Positions 16,768-25,456 of a stretch of 56,651 nt of DNA are shown here, piece after piece (within the stretch, counting starts at the first letter, position 1; the number at the start of each line of letters is the position of its first letter). Both the position numbers and the translations under genes were made by a program. This DNA comes from JAQVEM01 sp964601205 (GTDB taxonomy: Bacteria > Actinomycetota > Humimicrobiia > Humimicrobiales > Humimicrobiaceae). Under the pieces are notes generated by a model. It searched no databases, had not been told where the DNA came from, and worked only from the letters and a program-made list of their open reading frames with translations. The stretch is taken from assembly GCA_964601205.1 (NCBI GenBank), contig CAZRML010000030.1:1-56651 (forward strand), in the 5' to 3' direction.

Positions 16768-18088
16768 TAAAAATAAAAGTATGGATAATATTAACATTGG
16801 TATGATCGGGCTGGGGTATATTGCCAGTGGTGTTTTTTCTCTTATTCAGGAGCAAAAAGATTATCTTGCACAGAAAATAAAGAAAAATATTAATATTACA
16901 CGGATTGCGGAGAGGAATCTGGATAAAATCGACAGGTCTTTTGTAAAAAAGTTCAGGGATATAAAGATAACCGACAATGCCGATGATGTTATCGGAGATG
17001 AAAATATTGATATTGTGGTGGAGCTTATAGGTGGTATTGAACCTGCTTACGATTATGTCCATAGAGCTTTAGATGCAGGTAAATACGTGGTAACCGCAAA
17101 TAAGGACCTCATCGCCAATAAGGGGGCAGAGCTTTTTGAAGTAGCGGAGAAAAATAATGTTGATATATTATTTGAAGCAAGTGTGGGAGGGGGTATACCC
17201 ATTATAGGGCCCTTAAAATCGTCCCTGGCCTCCAACAATATCTATAAAATCGTCGGAATACTGAATGGAACCACAAATTATATACTTACCCGTATGGAGA
17301 AGGATAATCTGTCATTTGATAATGCATTAAAAAAGGCCCAGGAACTCGGTTATGCAGAAAAAGCGAATCCATCATCAGATATAGAAGGTTATGATGCTGC
17401 CTGCAAGCTGGCAATATTAAGTACCATAGCTTTTAATTCAAGAGTGAAACTGGATGATGTTTACAGGGAGGGAATAACCGGCATTCTGCCCGATGACATA
17501 AAAAATGCCATGGATATGGGTTACAGGATAAAATTGCTGGCTGTTGGTGTTGAAGACAGCGGGACAATCAATGTAAGGGTTCATCCTGCGCTTATACCTG
17601 TGGGGCATATTCTGGCTTCAATAGAGGATACATTTAATGCGGTATATATTTATGGTAATTATGTCGGCGAGATAATGAGCTACGGGAGGGGCGCGGGAGA
17701 TAGACCCACAGCAAGTTCTGTAGCCGGGGATATTTTAAAAATTGCGCGGAACTTTGACCGCAAAAAAAAGGGTAAAATTTATGGATGCAGCTGTTTTGAG
17801 AATAAAAAGTTCCGCCTGATAGATGACACTGAAAGCAAGTTTTATATTCTTATAGATGTACTGGACAGGCCGGGCGTTCTGGCCAAAATTGCGGAGGTAT
17901 TTGGTAAAAATAAGGTAAGCATAAATTCAATGGTCCAGAAGCAAACCAGCAGGGGGAAAAGCGCAAGGCTTATATTTATAACCCATAAGGTGGTCAATAG
18001 GAACCTGTCCAGGTCAATAAAAGAAATGTCAGAACTTGATGTTGTGGATAAGGTTTTAAGTGTAATAAGGGTAGAAGACCTGAATTAG
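16760..18088 (+). CDS. hom: Homoserine dehydrogenase
   Basis: Reduces aspartate semialdehyde to homoserine with NAD(P)H. The 442 residues comprise the nucleotide-binding domain, the catalytic domain (FEASVGGGIPIIGPLK, then ILNGTTNYILTRM) and a C-terminal ACT domain (about 357-435, starting YILIDVLDRPGVLAKIAEVF). The ACT domain usually mediates feedback by threonine. The glycine motif at residues 17-24 reads GLGYIASG, whereas GLGTVG is usual, so the third position is Ala. The first seven residues are probably extra: an in-frame ATG at codon 8 is also possible. The start overlaps lysA by 8 bases. Confidence 0.94.
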   Translation: MNNKNKSMDNINIGMIGLGYIASGVFSLIQEQKDYLAQKIKKNINITRIAERNLDKIDRSFVKKFRDIKITDNADDVIGDENIDIVVELIGGIEPAYDYVHRALDAGKYVVTANKDLIANKGAELFEVAEKNNVDILFEASVGGGIPIIGPLKSSLASNNIYKIVGILNGTTNYILTRMEKDNLSFDNALKKAQELGYAEKANPSSDIEGYDAACKLAILSTIAFNSRVKLDDVYREGITGILPDDIKNAMDMGYRIKLLAVGVEDSGTINVRVHPALIPVGHILASIEDTFNAVYIYGNYVGEIMSYGRGAGDRPTASSVAGDILKIARNFDRKKKGKIYGCSCFENKKFRLIDDTESKFYILIDVLDRPGVLAKIAEVFGKNKVSINSMVQKQTSRGKSARLIFITHKVVNRNLSRSIKEMSELDVVDKVLSVIRVEDLN

Positions 18089-18144
18089 ACCGCCGGTTAA
18101 CAATGTTAAAGAAATCAAAAAGCTTTAATTTTTGAAGGGTAAGA

Positions 18145-19626
18145 ATGTACTATAAGAGTACCCGTGGAACCGGGGACAATAAAAAATCTTCAGATGCGAT
18201 TATAAGAGGAATTGCATCCGATGGGGGGCTTTTTGTTCCGGAAAGAATTCCCTGGGCTGCCCCCGACTTTAAAAGCCTTTCAGAACCTGACTACCACGGG
18301 ATTGCATCATATGTAATGAGTAAATTTTTTACCGATTTTACAGAAGAAGAACTTAAATACTGCATAAGAGAGGCCTATGATGAGAAATTTGATGACCCCG
18401 GGATAACACCGATGGTAGAAAAAGACGATGTTTATTTTCTCGAGCTGTTTCATGGGCCAACTCTTGCCTTTAAAGATATGGCCCTGTCCATACTGCCGCA
18501 TTTATTAAAAATAGCCGTATTAAAAAACGGCATAGATAAGGAGATAGTTATACTTACCGCTACATCGGGCGACACAGGGAAAGCGGCTCTGGAAGGTTTC
18601 TCCGGGGTTGATGGCACAAAGATAATAGTATTTTATCCTGCAGGCGGCGTAAGCAGTATACAGGAAAGACATATGAGAACCCAGGAGGGGGAAAATACAT
18701 ATGTGGTCGGGGTTGAGGGAGACTTTGATGATACGCAGAGAGGGGTAAAGAAAATCTTTTCTGAGGGTAGTTTTAACCTGGCTTTAAATAAAAAGGGCTA
18801 TATTTTTTCTTCTGCAAATTCTATTAATATCGGGAGGCTTATTCCGCAGATAGTTTATTATATATATGCCTATCTGAATCTCAGGAAATGGGGAAAAATT
18901 AAATCGGGCGAATACGTAAATATAGTTGTTCCTACAGGAAATTTTGGGAATATCCTGGCTGCTTATTACTCAAAGAAAATGGGGCTTCCGGTAAAAAAAC
19001 TGATATGCGCTTCCAACCAGAATAATGTGCTCTATGATTTTATAACAACCGGGATATATAACAGGAACAGGAAATTAATAATGACCAGTTCACCCGCAAT
19101 GGATATTCTGGTTTCAAGCAACCTGGAGAGGCTGCTTTATGATATTTCCGGAAACGATAGCTCGTTTGTAAATAAACTTATGAATGATCTAAATGAGAGG
19201 GGAGAATTTAGAATTACGGGAAAAATAAAAAATAAAATGGCAGATTTTTATGGAGGTTTTGCAACCGATGAAGAAACCTATGAAACTATAAAATACGTAT
19301 TCTCAAATTTAAACTATCTCATAGATACCCATACAGCAGTGGGGTATAATGTTTATAAGAAATATTTAAAAGATAGCGGGGATAAGACAAAAACAATCAT
19401 AGTTTCAACTGCGAGTCCTTTTAAATTTCCTGGAAGTGTGTGCGCTGCTATTGATAAGAAATATACTGGTATGGATGAATTCTCTTTGCTGGAGGTGCTG
19501 TCAGAAATTTCGGGGCTGGAAGTTCCACAGACCATAAAAAATCTGGGGGAAAAAGATATACTCCATTCAACTGTCTGTGAACCTGATGGGATGAAGGATG
19601 TTCTATCTGATATTCTGGGCCTGTAG
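18145..19626 (+). CDS. thrC: Threonine synthase
   Basis: A PLP enzyme converting O-phosphohomoserine to threonine. At 493 residues it is the longer class with N-terminal extension (starts MYYKSTRGTGD). The PLP lysine is Lys110 in FHGPTLAFKDMAL. The phosphate-binding TATSGDTGKAALEGF and the PTGNFGNILAAYY segment are clear. It lies 56 bases after hom and 73 bases before the phosphoglycerate-mutase-like gene. The substrate phosphohomoserine must come from a homoserine kinase. No GHMP-type thrB is present, so the next gene is the candidate. Confidence 0.96.
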   Translation: MYYKSTRGTGDNKKSSDAIIRGIASDGGLFVPERIPWAAPDFKSLSEPDYHGIASYVMSKFFTDFTEEELKYCIREAYDEKFDDPGITPMVEKDDVYFLELFHGPTLAFKDMALSILPHLLKIAVLKNGIDKEIVILTATSGDTGKAALEGFSGVDGTKIIVFYPAGGVSSIQERHMRTQEGENTYVVGVEGDFDDTQRGVKKIFSEGSFNLALNKKGYIFSSANSINIGRLIPQIVYYIYAYLNLRKWGKIKSGEYVNIVVPTGNFGNILAAYYSKKMGLPVKKLICASNQNNVLYDFITTGIYNRNRKLIMTSSPAMDILVSSNLERLLYDISGNDSSFVNKLMNDLNERGEFRITGKIKNKMADFYGGFATDEETYETIKYVFSNLNYLIDTHTAVGYNVYKKYLKDSGDKTKTIIVSTASPFKFPGSVCAAIDKKYTGMDEFSLLEVLSEISGLEVPQTIKNLGEKDILHSTVCEPDGMKDVLSDILGL

Positions 19627-19699
19627 AAGATTAAAGAGAATATTACTGGTCTTATTTAAAGGATGAAAATAGGTATAGAGTAAAGAGGATATAAACCTT

Positions 19700-20917
19700 A
19701 TGAAATATATAATAATACTGATGGATGGGGTAGCGGACTACAGGCTGCCCGGGCTGGGCAATAAGACGCCTCTTGAGTATGCGAATACCCCGGTTATTGA
19801 CAGCATGGTAAGAAAAAGCGAAATTGGTCTGGTAAAGACTGTCCCTGATGGCATGCATCCCGGCAGTGATGTTGCCAACCTGTCCGTGATGGGATATGAC
19901 CCTGAAAAGTATTACACCGGCCGTTCATCTCTTGAAGCTGCAAGCATGGGTATAGAACTTTCGGAAGAAGATGTCGCCTTCAGGTGTAATCTTGTAACAT
20001 TATCCGGCGAGGATAATTACGAAGAAAGAGCTATGGTTGATTACAGTGCAGGAGAAATACCCACCGGTGAGGCGGGGAGATTAATTGATTTTATAAGAGG
20101 CCATCTCCAGACAGAAGAAATAAAATTTTATAGCGGCGTGAGCTACAGGCATATTATTGTATGGCAGAAGGGCACTGATAAAAATACTCTTACCCCTCCC
20201 CACGATATACTGGGAAAGAAGATTTCAGAATTTTTACCGAAAGGTCCTGCAGGCGGCATCCTTCTTGATATGATGAAAAGAAGTTCTGATATATTAAAGG
20301 AGAATGTGATAAATAAAAGACGGGTAAAAAAAGGTTTAAATCCTGCAAATTCAATATGGATATGGGGGGAGGGCAGGAGGCCTTCTCTGGATAGTTTTTA
20401 TAAAAAGTACGGATTGAAAGGTTCAATAATATCTGCTGTTGACTTGATAAAAGGTATTGGTATATTAGTGGGTCTCCGGTCGGTCAGCGTGAAAGGTGCA
20501 ACCGGGACCATTAATACTAATTTTAAGGGAAAGGCCAGCGCCGCAATCAGAGAACTTACGGGTCCTGCGGATTTTGTTTATCTCCATCTTGAAGCGACTG
20601 ATGAATGCAGTCATCAGGGAAACATTGATAATAAAGTTAGAGCAATTGAGATAATTGACAGGGAAATTATAGGGCCGATAAAGGGGGCTCTGGATAAAAG
20701 GGGCTTAAATTACCGCATGATGATACTTCCAGACCACTATACGCCAATTTCACTTAGAACCCATTCCCCGGAACCGGTACCTTTCTTAATTTATGAAAGT
20801 TCTAAAAAAGTAAATAATAATCTGGAAGGATTTAATGAATTATCCGGTAAAAAAACAGGCCGGTATTTTAAAGATGGCTGGAGGCTTGCAGATTATTTCT
20901 TTGGTAAAAGTAGATAA
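19700..20917 (+). CDS. apgM: ApgM-family phosphoglycerate mutase, proposed homoserine kinase
   Basis: A 405-residue member of the archaeal-type cofactor-independent phosphoglycerate mutase family in the alkaline phosphatase superfamily. Metal and active-site residues are visible: Asp9 in MDGVAD, Ser62 in NLSVMGYDP, HLEATDECSHQG, and LPDHYTPISLRTHS with HS-P-E-P-VPFL. In several bacteria, members of this family sit in threonine operons lacking thrB and have been proposed as homoserine kinases. The position right after hom and thrC, without thrB, fits that proposal. Glycolytic 3-/2-phosphoglycerate interconversion is the alternative, and sequence alone cannot decide. The ATG has little ribosome-binding sequence before it. 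Confidence 0.85.
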   Translation: MKYIIILMDGVADYRLPGLGNKTPLEYANTPVIDSMVRKSEIGLVKTVPDGMHPGSDVANLSVMGYDPEKYYTGRSSLEAASMGIELSEEDVAFRCNLVTLSGEDNYEERAMVDYSAGEIPTGEAGRLIDFIRGHLQTEEIKFYSGVSYRHIIVWQKGTDKNTLTPPHDILGKKISEFLPKGPAGGILLDMMKRSSDILKENVINKRRVKKGLNPANSIWIWGEGRRPSLDSFYKKYGLKGSIISAVDLIKGIGILVGLRSVSVKGATGTINTNFKGKASAAIRELTGPADFVYLHLEATDECSHQGNIDNKVRAIEIIDREIIGPIKGALDKRGLNYRMMILPDHYTPISLRTHSPEPVPFLIYESSKKVNNNLEGFNELSGKKTGRYFKDGWRLADYFFGKSR

Positions 20918-21085
20918 TAAAAATTATTTGAAGCTATCTCATAATTATTATATTATTGCAGGAGTGAAAAAAGCGAATGGCATATAAACTGTGCCTTATT
21001 TACCATGGAAATTAACTTTTTGAGCCGGCGGCGGGATTAAACACCGGCATTATATGGAATAATAAAAGAAAAGGGGAATTTTAAT

Positions 21086-21982
21086 TTGGCAAGATGGAGT
21101 ACAGGTAAAATAGTTGGAATTACTTTGCTCTGCATATTTGTACTTTTTATGGTTTCCGGGGGATGTTTTGTTATGGGACTTCTGGGGAGAAGTTTTAACG
21201 GAATTTCCTACTCTTATGGTGGAGGAAAGTCAATTTATGAAATCAGACTTGAAGGTGTAATTTCTGCTGAAAAATATTCTAACATTTTGAGCGGAGGAAC
21301 GGTTACACCCGAAGAAATAATGAGCCAGTTAGATGAAGCTGAAGATAATCCCGATGTGAAGGCGATACTGATAAGAGTGAACAGCCCCGGGGGCAGCGCT
21401 GCGGCTTCTCAGGAAATATTTGAGGAGATTAAAAAAATAGAAAAACCTGTTGTGGTATCGGTCAGCGAAACCTGTGCTTCGGGAGCGTATTATATATCAA
21501 GCGCGGCAGATAAGATAATTGCAAACAGGTCATCTTCTGTGGGCAGCATCGGAGTAATTATGCAGATTCCAAATTATGAAGATTTATACGAGAAACTGGG
21601 ATTAAAATATACAACTATAAAACAGGGCAAATATAAAGATGTGGGGAGCCCCGACAGACCGCTAACCGGTGAGGAAATAGATTTATTTGAAGCACAGCTT
21701 AATGAAATTTACAGCCAATTTATTTCGGATGTTGCTGAAGCGAGAGGCATGGATGTAGGTGAGGTTGAAGAGCTTGCCACTGGATGGGTTTTTCTGGGTA
21801 CGGAGGCTCTTGAGCTCGGTCTTATTGACGGGATTGGGAACTACAAAGACGCCATAGAAATAGCTGCAGAACTGGGTAAAATAGAAGGTGAGCCTGTAAT
21901 AATAGGAAAGCAGGTCAGTTACTCTCTTATGGATTTAATTTTTGGTTATTTTGTCAATTCTACTATTGAAAGGATATTTTAG
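21086..21982 (+). CDS. sppA: Signal peptide peptidase SppA (S49 family)
   Basis: A membrane-bound serine protease that clears signal peptides and misfolded membrane fragments. At 298 residues it is the short, single-domain form. A transmembrane segment spans about 8-32. The Ser-Lys dyad is Ser132 in CASGAYY and Lys184 in GKYKDVGSP. The NSPGGS oxyanion motif is at about 99-104. The start is TTG at 21086, supported by AAGGGGA at good spacing. The 168-base gap upstream has a hairpin with GCCGG/CCGGC arms (21024-21048) and no convincing gene. The V-ATPase operon begins 82 bases downstream. Confidence 0.95.
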   Translation: MARWSTGKIVGITLLCIFVLFMVSGGCFVMGLLGRSFNGISYSYGGGKSIYEIRLEGVISAEKYSNILSGGTVTPEEIMSQLDEAEDNPDVKAILIRVNSPGGSAAASQEIFEEIKKIEKPVVVSVSETCASGAYYISSAADKIIANRSSSVGSIGVIMQIPNYEDLYEKLGLKYTTIKQGKYKDVGSPDRPLTGEEIDLFEAQLNEIYSQFISDVAEARGMDVGEVEELATGWVFLGTEALELGLIDGIGNYKDAIEIAAELGKIEGEPVIIGKQVSYSLMDLIFGYFVNSTIERIF

Positions 21983-22064
21983 AAATATTTTAGGGTTCAA
22001 TAGCAGGTGTTATTTATATAAGAATGAATTTAAATTATTAAAACAATAATAAACTTTTAAAAAA

Positions 22065-22376
22065 ATGGTTGAGAATATAATTAATCAAATAAAAGAGACC
22101 GAAGAGAAGGCAAAGGATATTCTGGCTTCTTCAAAAAAAGAATATAAAAAAATTATAGAGGATGCATATAAAAAGTCTGAAAAAATAGTAAAAGAAGCTG
22201 AAGAAGAGACTAAAGCTATGATTGCCGGAGCTGAGAAAAAAGCAAAGGATGAAGCAGCCATAGAAGCTGAAAAAATGGAAAAAGATTATAGCAAAAAACA
22301 GGAGGAAATAAGAAATGTTTTTAATTCCAACTGCGAAAAAGCTATAGAGAAAATTATTCAGAGGATTTTAGGTTAA
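22065..22376 (+). CDS. ntpF: V-type ATP synthase peripheral stalk subunit G/H (NtpF-like)
   Basis: A 103-residue, almost entirely helical, charged coiled coil with repeated Ala/Glu/Lys heptads (for example AEEETKAMIAGAEKKAKDEA). It pairs with subunit E in the peripheral stalk that joins the V1 head to the membrane part. Its place as first gene of the operon matches E. hirae ntpF. The stop overlaps the start of the subunit I gene (TAATG). The sequence is low in specific motifs, so the assignment rests on length, composition and position. Confidence 0.85.
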   Translation: MVENIINQIKETEEKAKDILASSKKEYKKIIEDAYKKSEKIVKEAEEETKAMIAGAEKKAKDEAAIEAEKMEKDYSKKQEEIRNVFNSNCEKAIEKIIQRILG

Positions 22377-24379
22377 TGGCAGTAGCTAAGCTAAGTAAAC
22401 TTTTTATTATTTCCCATAAATCTGATACGAAAGCAGTTCTTAAAAAATTACAGAAAACTTCTATCTCTGTAGAAGTTTCTCCGTATACGGGGGAGATTAA
22501 TCTGGATATTCCTGAATCCGGCGTGAGCAGGGAACACAATATTGAAGTGAAGAGTGCTCTGGAAATTCTAGGTTCATATAAAGGGGGCGGTAAAGAAGAG
22601 ATAAAAAAAACCTTAACCCGCGCCGGCAAAATGGTAATAAAAAGAAGTGAGTACGAGGATATTTTAAAAGATGGAAATTTTGAAGGGATAATAAATAATA
22701 TACTGGAAATTGGAGACGAGATTGGGACTCTCAGCGAGAAGATCGCCGGTGCAGGGCCCGAGATTAACCGGCTGAGGGATTGGATTTGCTATAAGGGTAA
22801 ACTTGAAGATATAGGAGAGACTGATACCAGCACTATACGGCTGGGCATTATAAGGTACAGGGAAAATGATTTTGAAGAAATAAAAAAGAATCTGGATGAG
22901 AATAATATTGTATGTGAAGAGTTATGGTCAGATAAAAACAGCGCCCGCGTGATTTTAGCCTATCATAATCTGTTTGGAAAGGAAGCTGAAGAATACCTGG
23001 GGAGTATTAATTTTGAAGAAGCAGGACTGGAAGGTTACAGTGGTACTATCAATGAGAATTTAAATAAAATTAAAAAAAGCGTGGGTCTGAGCGAAGAAAG
23101 AAAAGAAAACTTACAATCTGAATTAAAAAAGATATCAGATAAGTATGAAAAAGTATTGACTGTTTACCTTGATTACATTGAAAATAACCTTGAAATTGAA
23201 GAAGCTGTAAGAAAGGGATTTTCGACAGAATCTGTTTCCTTTCACACTGCATGGGTAAAAAAATCGGAAGTGAAAAAGGCTATTTCCATGATTGAAGGCT
23301 TTAAGTCCGTAAGGGTGGTAGAAGTTCAGCCGGATAAGGATGAAAGTATCCCTGTTATGCTTGAAAATAAGCCTCTGTTCAGGCCATTTGAGATAGTGGT
23401 GGACCTTTATGGGGTTCCCCGTTATTTTGAGATTGACCCCACGCCTTTTGTTTCTTTATTCTTTGCTCTGTTTTTTGGACTGTGTCTTACCGATGCGGGA
23501 TACGGGTTAATACTGGCAGCACTGGCCCTGATATTGTCCTATAAAATGAAAAGTGCCAGGAAATTCCTTATGTTAATTTTTGCCGGTGGAATCTTTTCTG
23601 TTTTTGCCGGAGCAATCTTTAACGGGTGGTTTGGCGACCTTCCGCAGTATCTGGGGATGGAAGGCTTTTTCTCCAGACTGGCTATACTCGGGGACCCTGT
23701 TAAGTCAAATGAAGGTTCTATGAATTTTTTCAGGCTGGCGCTGGCCCTCGGAGTGATTCAGGTAATATTTGGGCTTTTTATAAAATTTTTTGATAGCCTG
23801 AAAAGAAAAGACTGGGAGGCTGCATTTTTTGATGGTCTCCCCTGGATAATTATTATAATACCGCTGGTAATAATTTTATTATCCTCTCAAATAGGAGTAA
23901 ATATGAAGCTGGTTTCCAGTCCTATTTTCCCGGCAGGAGTTATGAAGATTCTTATATGGCCGGTTATTATTGGTGCTATAATGATTATTCTATTTAGTGC
24001 CCGGGATATGAAAAGCTGGGGATTTAGATTATTCATGGGAGTTCTAAACCTGACTGTGGTCAATGGATTAACTTCTTTTTTGGGTGATTTTCTTTCCTAT
24101 ATCAGGTTGATGGCACTTGGCCTGGTCACTGCGGGCATTGGAGTGGCCATTAATACCATAGCATTCCAGTTAGGCTCGGTTCCTGTTGTGGGAATAGTAA
24201 TATTAATTGTAATTCTGGTATTTGGTCATATTGCCAATATTGGAATTAATGTTTTAAGCGGTTTTGTGCATACTTTAAGACTGCAATATGTAGAGTTTTT
24301 CCCAAAATTTTATGCAGGAGGGGGAAGGCCTTTTAGAGATTTAAGAGATGAACATAAATATGTAACAATAATTGATTAG
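22376..24379 (+). CDS. ntpI: V-type ATP synthase subunit I (a-subunit)
   Basis: The membrane stator that forms the ion half-channels against the K ring. At 667 residues it has an N-terminal soluble coiled-coil arm (about 1-340) and a C-terminal membrane part with roughly eight hydrophobic helices (about 360-640). The essential rotor-facing arginine is predicted at Arg577 in FLSYIRLMALGL, with a second conserved Arg635 in HTLRLQYVEFF. The DPTPFVSLFFALFFG and DAGYG motifs mark the first transmembrane segments. Its start overlaps the ntpF stop by one base; 14 bases separate it from the K subunit gene. Confidence 0.95.
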   Translation: MAVAKLSKLFIISHKSDTKAVLKKLQKTSISVEVSPYTGEINLDIPESGVSREHNIEVKSALEILGSYKGGGKEEIKKTLTRAGKMVIKRSEYEDILKDGNFEGIINNILEIGDEIGTLSEKIAGAGPEINRLRDWICYKGKLEDIGETDTSTIRLGIIRYRENDFEEIKKNLDENNIVCEELWSDKNSARVILAYHNLFGKEAEEYLGSINFEEAGLEGYSGTINENLNKIKKSVGLSEERKENLQSELKKISDKYEKVLTVYLDYIENNLEIEEAVRKGFSTESVSFHTAWVKKSEVKKAISMIEGFKSVRVVEVQPDKDESIPVMLENKPLFRPFEIVVDLYGVPRYFEIDPTPFVSLFFALFFGLCLTDAGYGLILAALALILSYKMKSARKFLMLIFAGGIFSVFAGAIFNGWFGDLPQYLGMEGFFSRLAILGDPVKSNEGSMNFFRLALALGVIQVIFGLFIKFFDSLKRKDWEAAFFDGLPWIIIIIPLVIILLSSQIGVNMKLVSSPIFPAGVMKILIWPVIIGAIMIILFSARDMKSWGFRLFMGVLNLTVVNGLTSFLGDFLSYIRLMALGLVTAGIGVAINTIAFQLGSVPVVGIVILIVILVFGHIANIGINVLSGFVHTLRLQYVEFFPKFYAGGGRPFRDLRDEHKYVTIID

Positions 24380-24393
24380 TATTAGGAGGAAAA

Positions 24394-24858
24394 ATGACAG
24401 ATTTATCGCTTGGTGTTACGGTTGCAATGTGTGGAGTGGGCTTTGCAGTTATTTTTGCCGGCATTGGTTCGATAGTTGGAATAGGATATCCTGCCAGAGC
24501 GGCAGCAGGCGTCCTTTCAGAAGACCCCGGCCGGTTTGGAAGTCTGTTCCTTCTGGTGGTTCTTCCGGGTACGCAGGGGTTTTATGGTTTTGTTGCTGCT
24601 TTTTTGCTTATTGGTAATATATCCAATATTGAAACCCTGGCGCAGGGCTGGCAGTTGTTTTTTGCCGCGCTGCCCATTGCTTTTACCGGTTTACTTTCCG
24701 GGATTCATCAGGGCAAGGTATGTGCGGCCGGCGTTAACCTGGTAGCTAAAAGGCCAAAGGAGGTTATGAAGGGAGTAATATATGCTGCTATGGTTGAGAC
24801 CTATGCGGTGCTCGGCCTTCTTGTAACATTCTTTTTAAATAATCTTATAGAGTTCTAA
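24394..24858 (+). CDS. ntpK: V-type ATP synthase subunit K (c-ring), Na+-type
   Basis: The rotor-ring proteolipid, 154 residues, built as two duplicated helical hairpins (four transmembrane helices). It starts MTDLSLGVTV and has LPGTQGFYGF in the first hairpin and AAMVETYAVLG in the second. By E. hirae NtpK numbering the Na+ site uses Leu61, Thr64, Gln65, Gln110 and Glu139. Here Leu57, Thr60, Gln61, Gln106 and Glu135 match with a constant offset of four, and Tyr64 matches Tyr68. A Na+-coupled enzyme is therefore predicted. The ribosome-binding site AGGAGG just upstream is the best in the operon, as expected for the most abundant subunit. Confidence 0.95.
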   Translation: MTDLSLGVTVAMCGVGFAVIFAGIGSIVGIGYPARAAAGVLSEDPGRFGSLFLLVVLPGTQGFYGFVAAFLLIGNISNIETLAQGWQLFFAALPIAFTGLLSGIHQGKVCAAGVNLVAKRPKEVMKGVIYAAMVETYAVLGLLVTFFLNNLIEF

Positions 24859-24871
24859 CAGGAGATGATAA

Positions 24872-25456
24872 ATGTCAGATTTAGATAATGTTTCCAAAAA
24901 AGTTATGGATGACGCAATCAAGCAGAAGGAACGTGAGCTGGAAGAAGCCAGAAAGAAGGCTTCGGAAATAATAGAGCAGGCAAAGAAAAGGGCTCTGCAG
25001 GTTCATCGTGAGGGTAAGCGTAAATCCTGGGATAAATATAGAGAAGATTTAAAAATTGAGTTGTCCAAAATCAAATCAAGTTTAAATCAGAAAATACTCC
25101 TGTATAAAATTAATCTTGTTGATGAAGTGGTGAGAAAGGCAAAAAATCAACTGGAGGATATTGACAGGGAAGATTTTAAAAAAATGCTCAAAAAAAATAT
25201 TGATGCCCTGGACATAAATGATGGGTATTACATCATAGGAAGTGAAGAAAAAAAGATTGACGGTAAAATGGTTGAGTCTGTGACAAATCTAAAAAAATTA
25301 GACGAAGAACCTGATTTTAAGAAAGGAATTAAAATAATCAGCGGGAAGGCTGAATATAATATATCTCCCGGAATTTTGATTGATTCGGATATTGATGACA
25401 TAAGAATGGAGACAGCCCGTGTATTATTTGATAACAGCAGGGGGAGCAATAGTTGA
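24872..25456 (+). CDS. ntpE: V-type ATP synthase subunit E
   Basis: Peripheral-stalk subunit, 194 residues. The N-terminal half (about 1-85) is a charged helix (ARKKASEIIEQAKKRA) that pairs with the G/H subunit. The C-terminal globular half contacts the A3B3 head, with ISPGILIDSDIDDIRMETAR typical of the family. The ribosome-binding site is AGGAG. The stop TGA overlaps the TTG start of the next gene. Confidence 0.93.
   Translation: MSDLDNVSKKVMDDAIKQKERELEEARKKASEIIEQAKKRALQVHREGKRKSWDKYREDLKIELSKIKSSLNQKILLYKINLVDEVVRKAKNQLEDIDREDFKKMLKKNIDALDINDGYYIIGSEEKKIDGKMVESVTNLKKLDEEPDFKKGIKIISGKAEYNISPGILIDSDIDDIRMETARVLFDNSRGSNS

Noticed and set aside
16601..17062. Long minus-strand frame across the lysA/hom junction
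   Set aside because: It is antisense to two secure, overlapping genes, and there is no recognisable protein family or start signal.
20977..21015. Possible 12-residue leader peptide before sppA
   Set aside because: AGGAG is 12 bases from the ATG, too far, and no regulated amino-acid run is present.
24372..24617. Open frame overlapping the V-ATPase K subunit in another reading frame
   Set aside because: Rich in Cys/Trp/Arg with no family match, while the K frame is unmistakable and has the AGGAGG site.
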